Assembly: GCA_900772845.1 (NCBI GenBank)
Contig: CAAGSD010000001.1
Location: 1 to 14,437 of the forward strand
Length of the DNA stretch: 14,437 bases
Reading direction: 5' to 3'
Origin: Lachnospiraceae bacterium
GTDB taxonomy: Bacteria; Bacillota; Clostridia; Lachnospirales; Lachnospiraceae
Of the stretch, positions 13,980 to 14,437 are shown one piece after another. The notes beneath the pieces are model-generated. The model saw only the letters and a list, made by a program, of their open reading frames with translations. It did not search any database and had not been told where the DNA came from. The number at the start of each line of letters is the position of its first letter. The stretch's first letter is position 1. A program made the translations under genes and the position numbers.

Positions 13980-14135
13980 CAAACAGATCATTGCTTCAGA
14001 TTTGTTCCAGCACCGCCCTCAGGCAAGTTTGACCACATATACACCAATGAAGAACTTTACAAGACATTTAACTTACCGCAGAAATATATAGATGTTCATC
14101 GAATCAGTCATCAAAGAAAGAAAATAACCTACTAA
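13980..14135 (+). pseudogene. C-terminal remnant of an unidentified gene (possibly a DNA methyltransferase)
   Basis: One plus-strand frame reads FRFVPAPPSGKFDHIYTNEE and continues with LYKTFNLPQKYIDVHRIS to a stop at 14133-14135, with no start codon upstream. The composition looks like real protein. The NEELYKTFNLPQKYID pattern recalls the tails of some N6-adenine methyltransferases or restriction enzymes, but this is a loose resemblance. It begins near where the DUF4143 homology stops, so the two fragments probably mark an old recombination or deletion junction around 13955-13980. Confidence 0.35.
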
Positions 14136-14198
14136 TCCTCTTTGTTATGTGGTAAAATAAAGAAAAAATTTATTATGAAATCTAAGGGAGGGTTGGAC

Positions 14199-14363
14199 AT
14201 GAAAATTTTGAAAAGTATTCTTAATTATATTCCATTAGCCACGTTTATCATATTTGTGGTTACTGATGGAATTATTTCTTTAACATCGGCATTAATTTTT
14301 GTTATTTCCACGATTGGTCTACTGATTAATTGGAAAAAGAAAAAACCAGAGATGCAGAATTAA
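14199..14363 (+). CDS. Small two-helix membrane protein, unknown function
   Basis: A 54-residue protein with two predicted membrane segments (about 9-22 and 25-44), a short VTDG turn and a Lys-rich tail WKKKKPEMQN. The start at 14199 is chosen because GGGAGGG lies just upstream; an in-frame extension to 14142 would add charged residues and has no good ribosome binding site. It is AT-rich compared with the operon genes. Nothing about function can be read from it; small hydrophobic proteins like this can be toxins, regulators of membrane enzymes or leftovers. It is followed by a hairpin at the window end. Confidence 0.6.
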   Translation: MKILKSILNYIPLATFIIFVVTDGIISLTSALIFVISTIGLLINWKKKKPEMQN

Positions 14364-14395
14364 GAAACTTCCAGTTTGTCAATTACAGGTGACAT

Positions 14396-14432
14396 TGAAA
14401 GAGCCAGCCCATTCAAGGTGCTGGCTCTTTCA
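14396..14432 (+). terminator. Strong hairpin at the right edge, probable terminator
   Basis: TGAAAGAGCCAGC (14396-14408) pairs perfectly with GCTGGCTCTTTCA (14420-14432) around an 11-nt loop. It lies 33 bp after the small membrane protein. Little T-tract is visible before the window ends, so termination is likely but not certain. Confidence 0.6.
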
Positions 14433-14437
14433 AAAAT

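Noticed and set aside
1..14437. tRNA, rRNA, CRISPR arrays, integrase or transposase genes
   Set aside because: Looked for on both strands; no CCA-ended cloverleaf, regular spaced repeats or recombinase motifs were seen.

Overview
The window looks like chromosomal DNA of a gut-type, low-to-mid GC Gram-positive anaerobe, most likely a Lachnospiraceae member of the Clostridia. This is inferred from AGGAGG-type ribosome binding sites, the gene families present (GH105 hydrolase, PrdX/ProX-like deacylase, LUD protein, SirTM sirtuin, ACGX-type radical SAM system) and a multi-hairpin dispersed repeat. No database search was possible, so family names come from motif recognition.

Left part (1-5672). 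A GH105 unsaturated-glucuronyl/rhamnogalacturonyl hydrolase is followed directly by a 200-bp element with 20-bp terminal inverted repeats and several internal hairpins. On the minus strand come a LUD-domain protein and a ProX-type aminoacyl-tRNA deacylase, 20 bp apart. Divergent from them, a near-consensus promoter drives a yybP-ykoY (Mn2+) riboswitch with an overlapping terminator, then a full-length P2A cation ATPase.

Centre (5678-12483, all minus strand). Reading in the direction of transcription: a 30-aa peptide ending in AACGTACGASDK (two ACGX repeats), a radical SAM/SPASM enzyme, a nitroreductase, a flavin-binding-fold protein fused to a two-cluster ferredoxin, a zinc-type macrodomain, a SirTM-class sirtuin, a Fic protein and a lipoprotein. 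The first six genes are tightly packed and include an ATGA overlap, a 50-nt overlap and a 3-nt gap. I read this as a RiPP (ribosomally made, post-translationally modified peptide) locus joined to an ADP-ribosylation write/erase pair. It lacks the GcvH-L and LplA2 genes that usually accompany SirTM. A divergent HxlR-family regulator with a single N-terminal Cys (C10) is the obvious candidate controller; the best-studied redox-sensing HxlR proteins control flavin oxidoreductase genes.

Right part (12484-14437). The intergenic region before hxlR holds three small palindromes and an internally deleted, inverted second copy of the 1201-1400 repeat, whose terminus supplies a -35-like TTGACC. After hxlR comes a DUF4143-type ATPase that has lost its N-terminal ATP-binding half, fused at its break to a remnant of an unrelated gene, then a 54-aa two-helix membrane protein and a hairpin at the window edge. 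No tRNA, rRNA, CRISPR array, transposase or integrase was seen.
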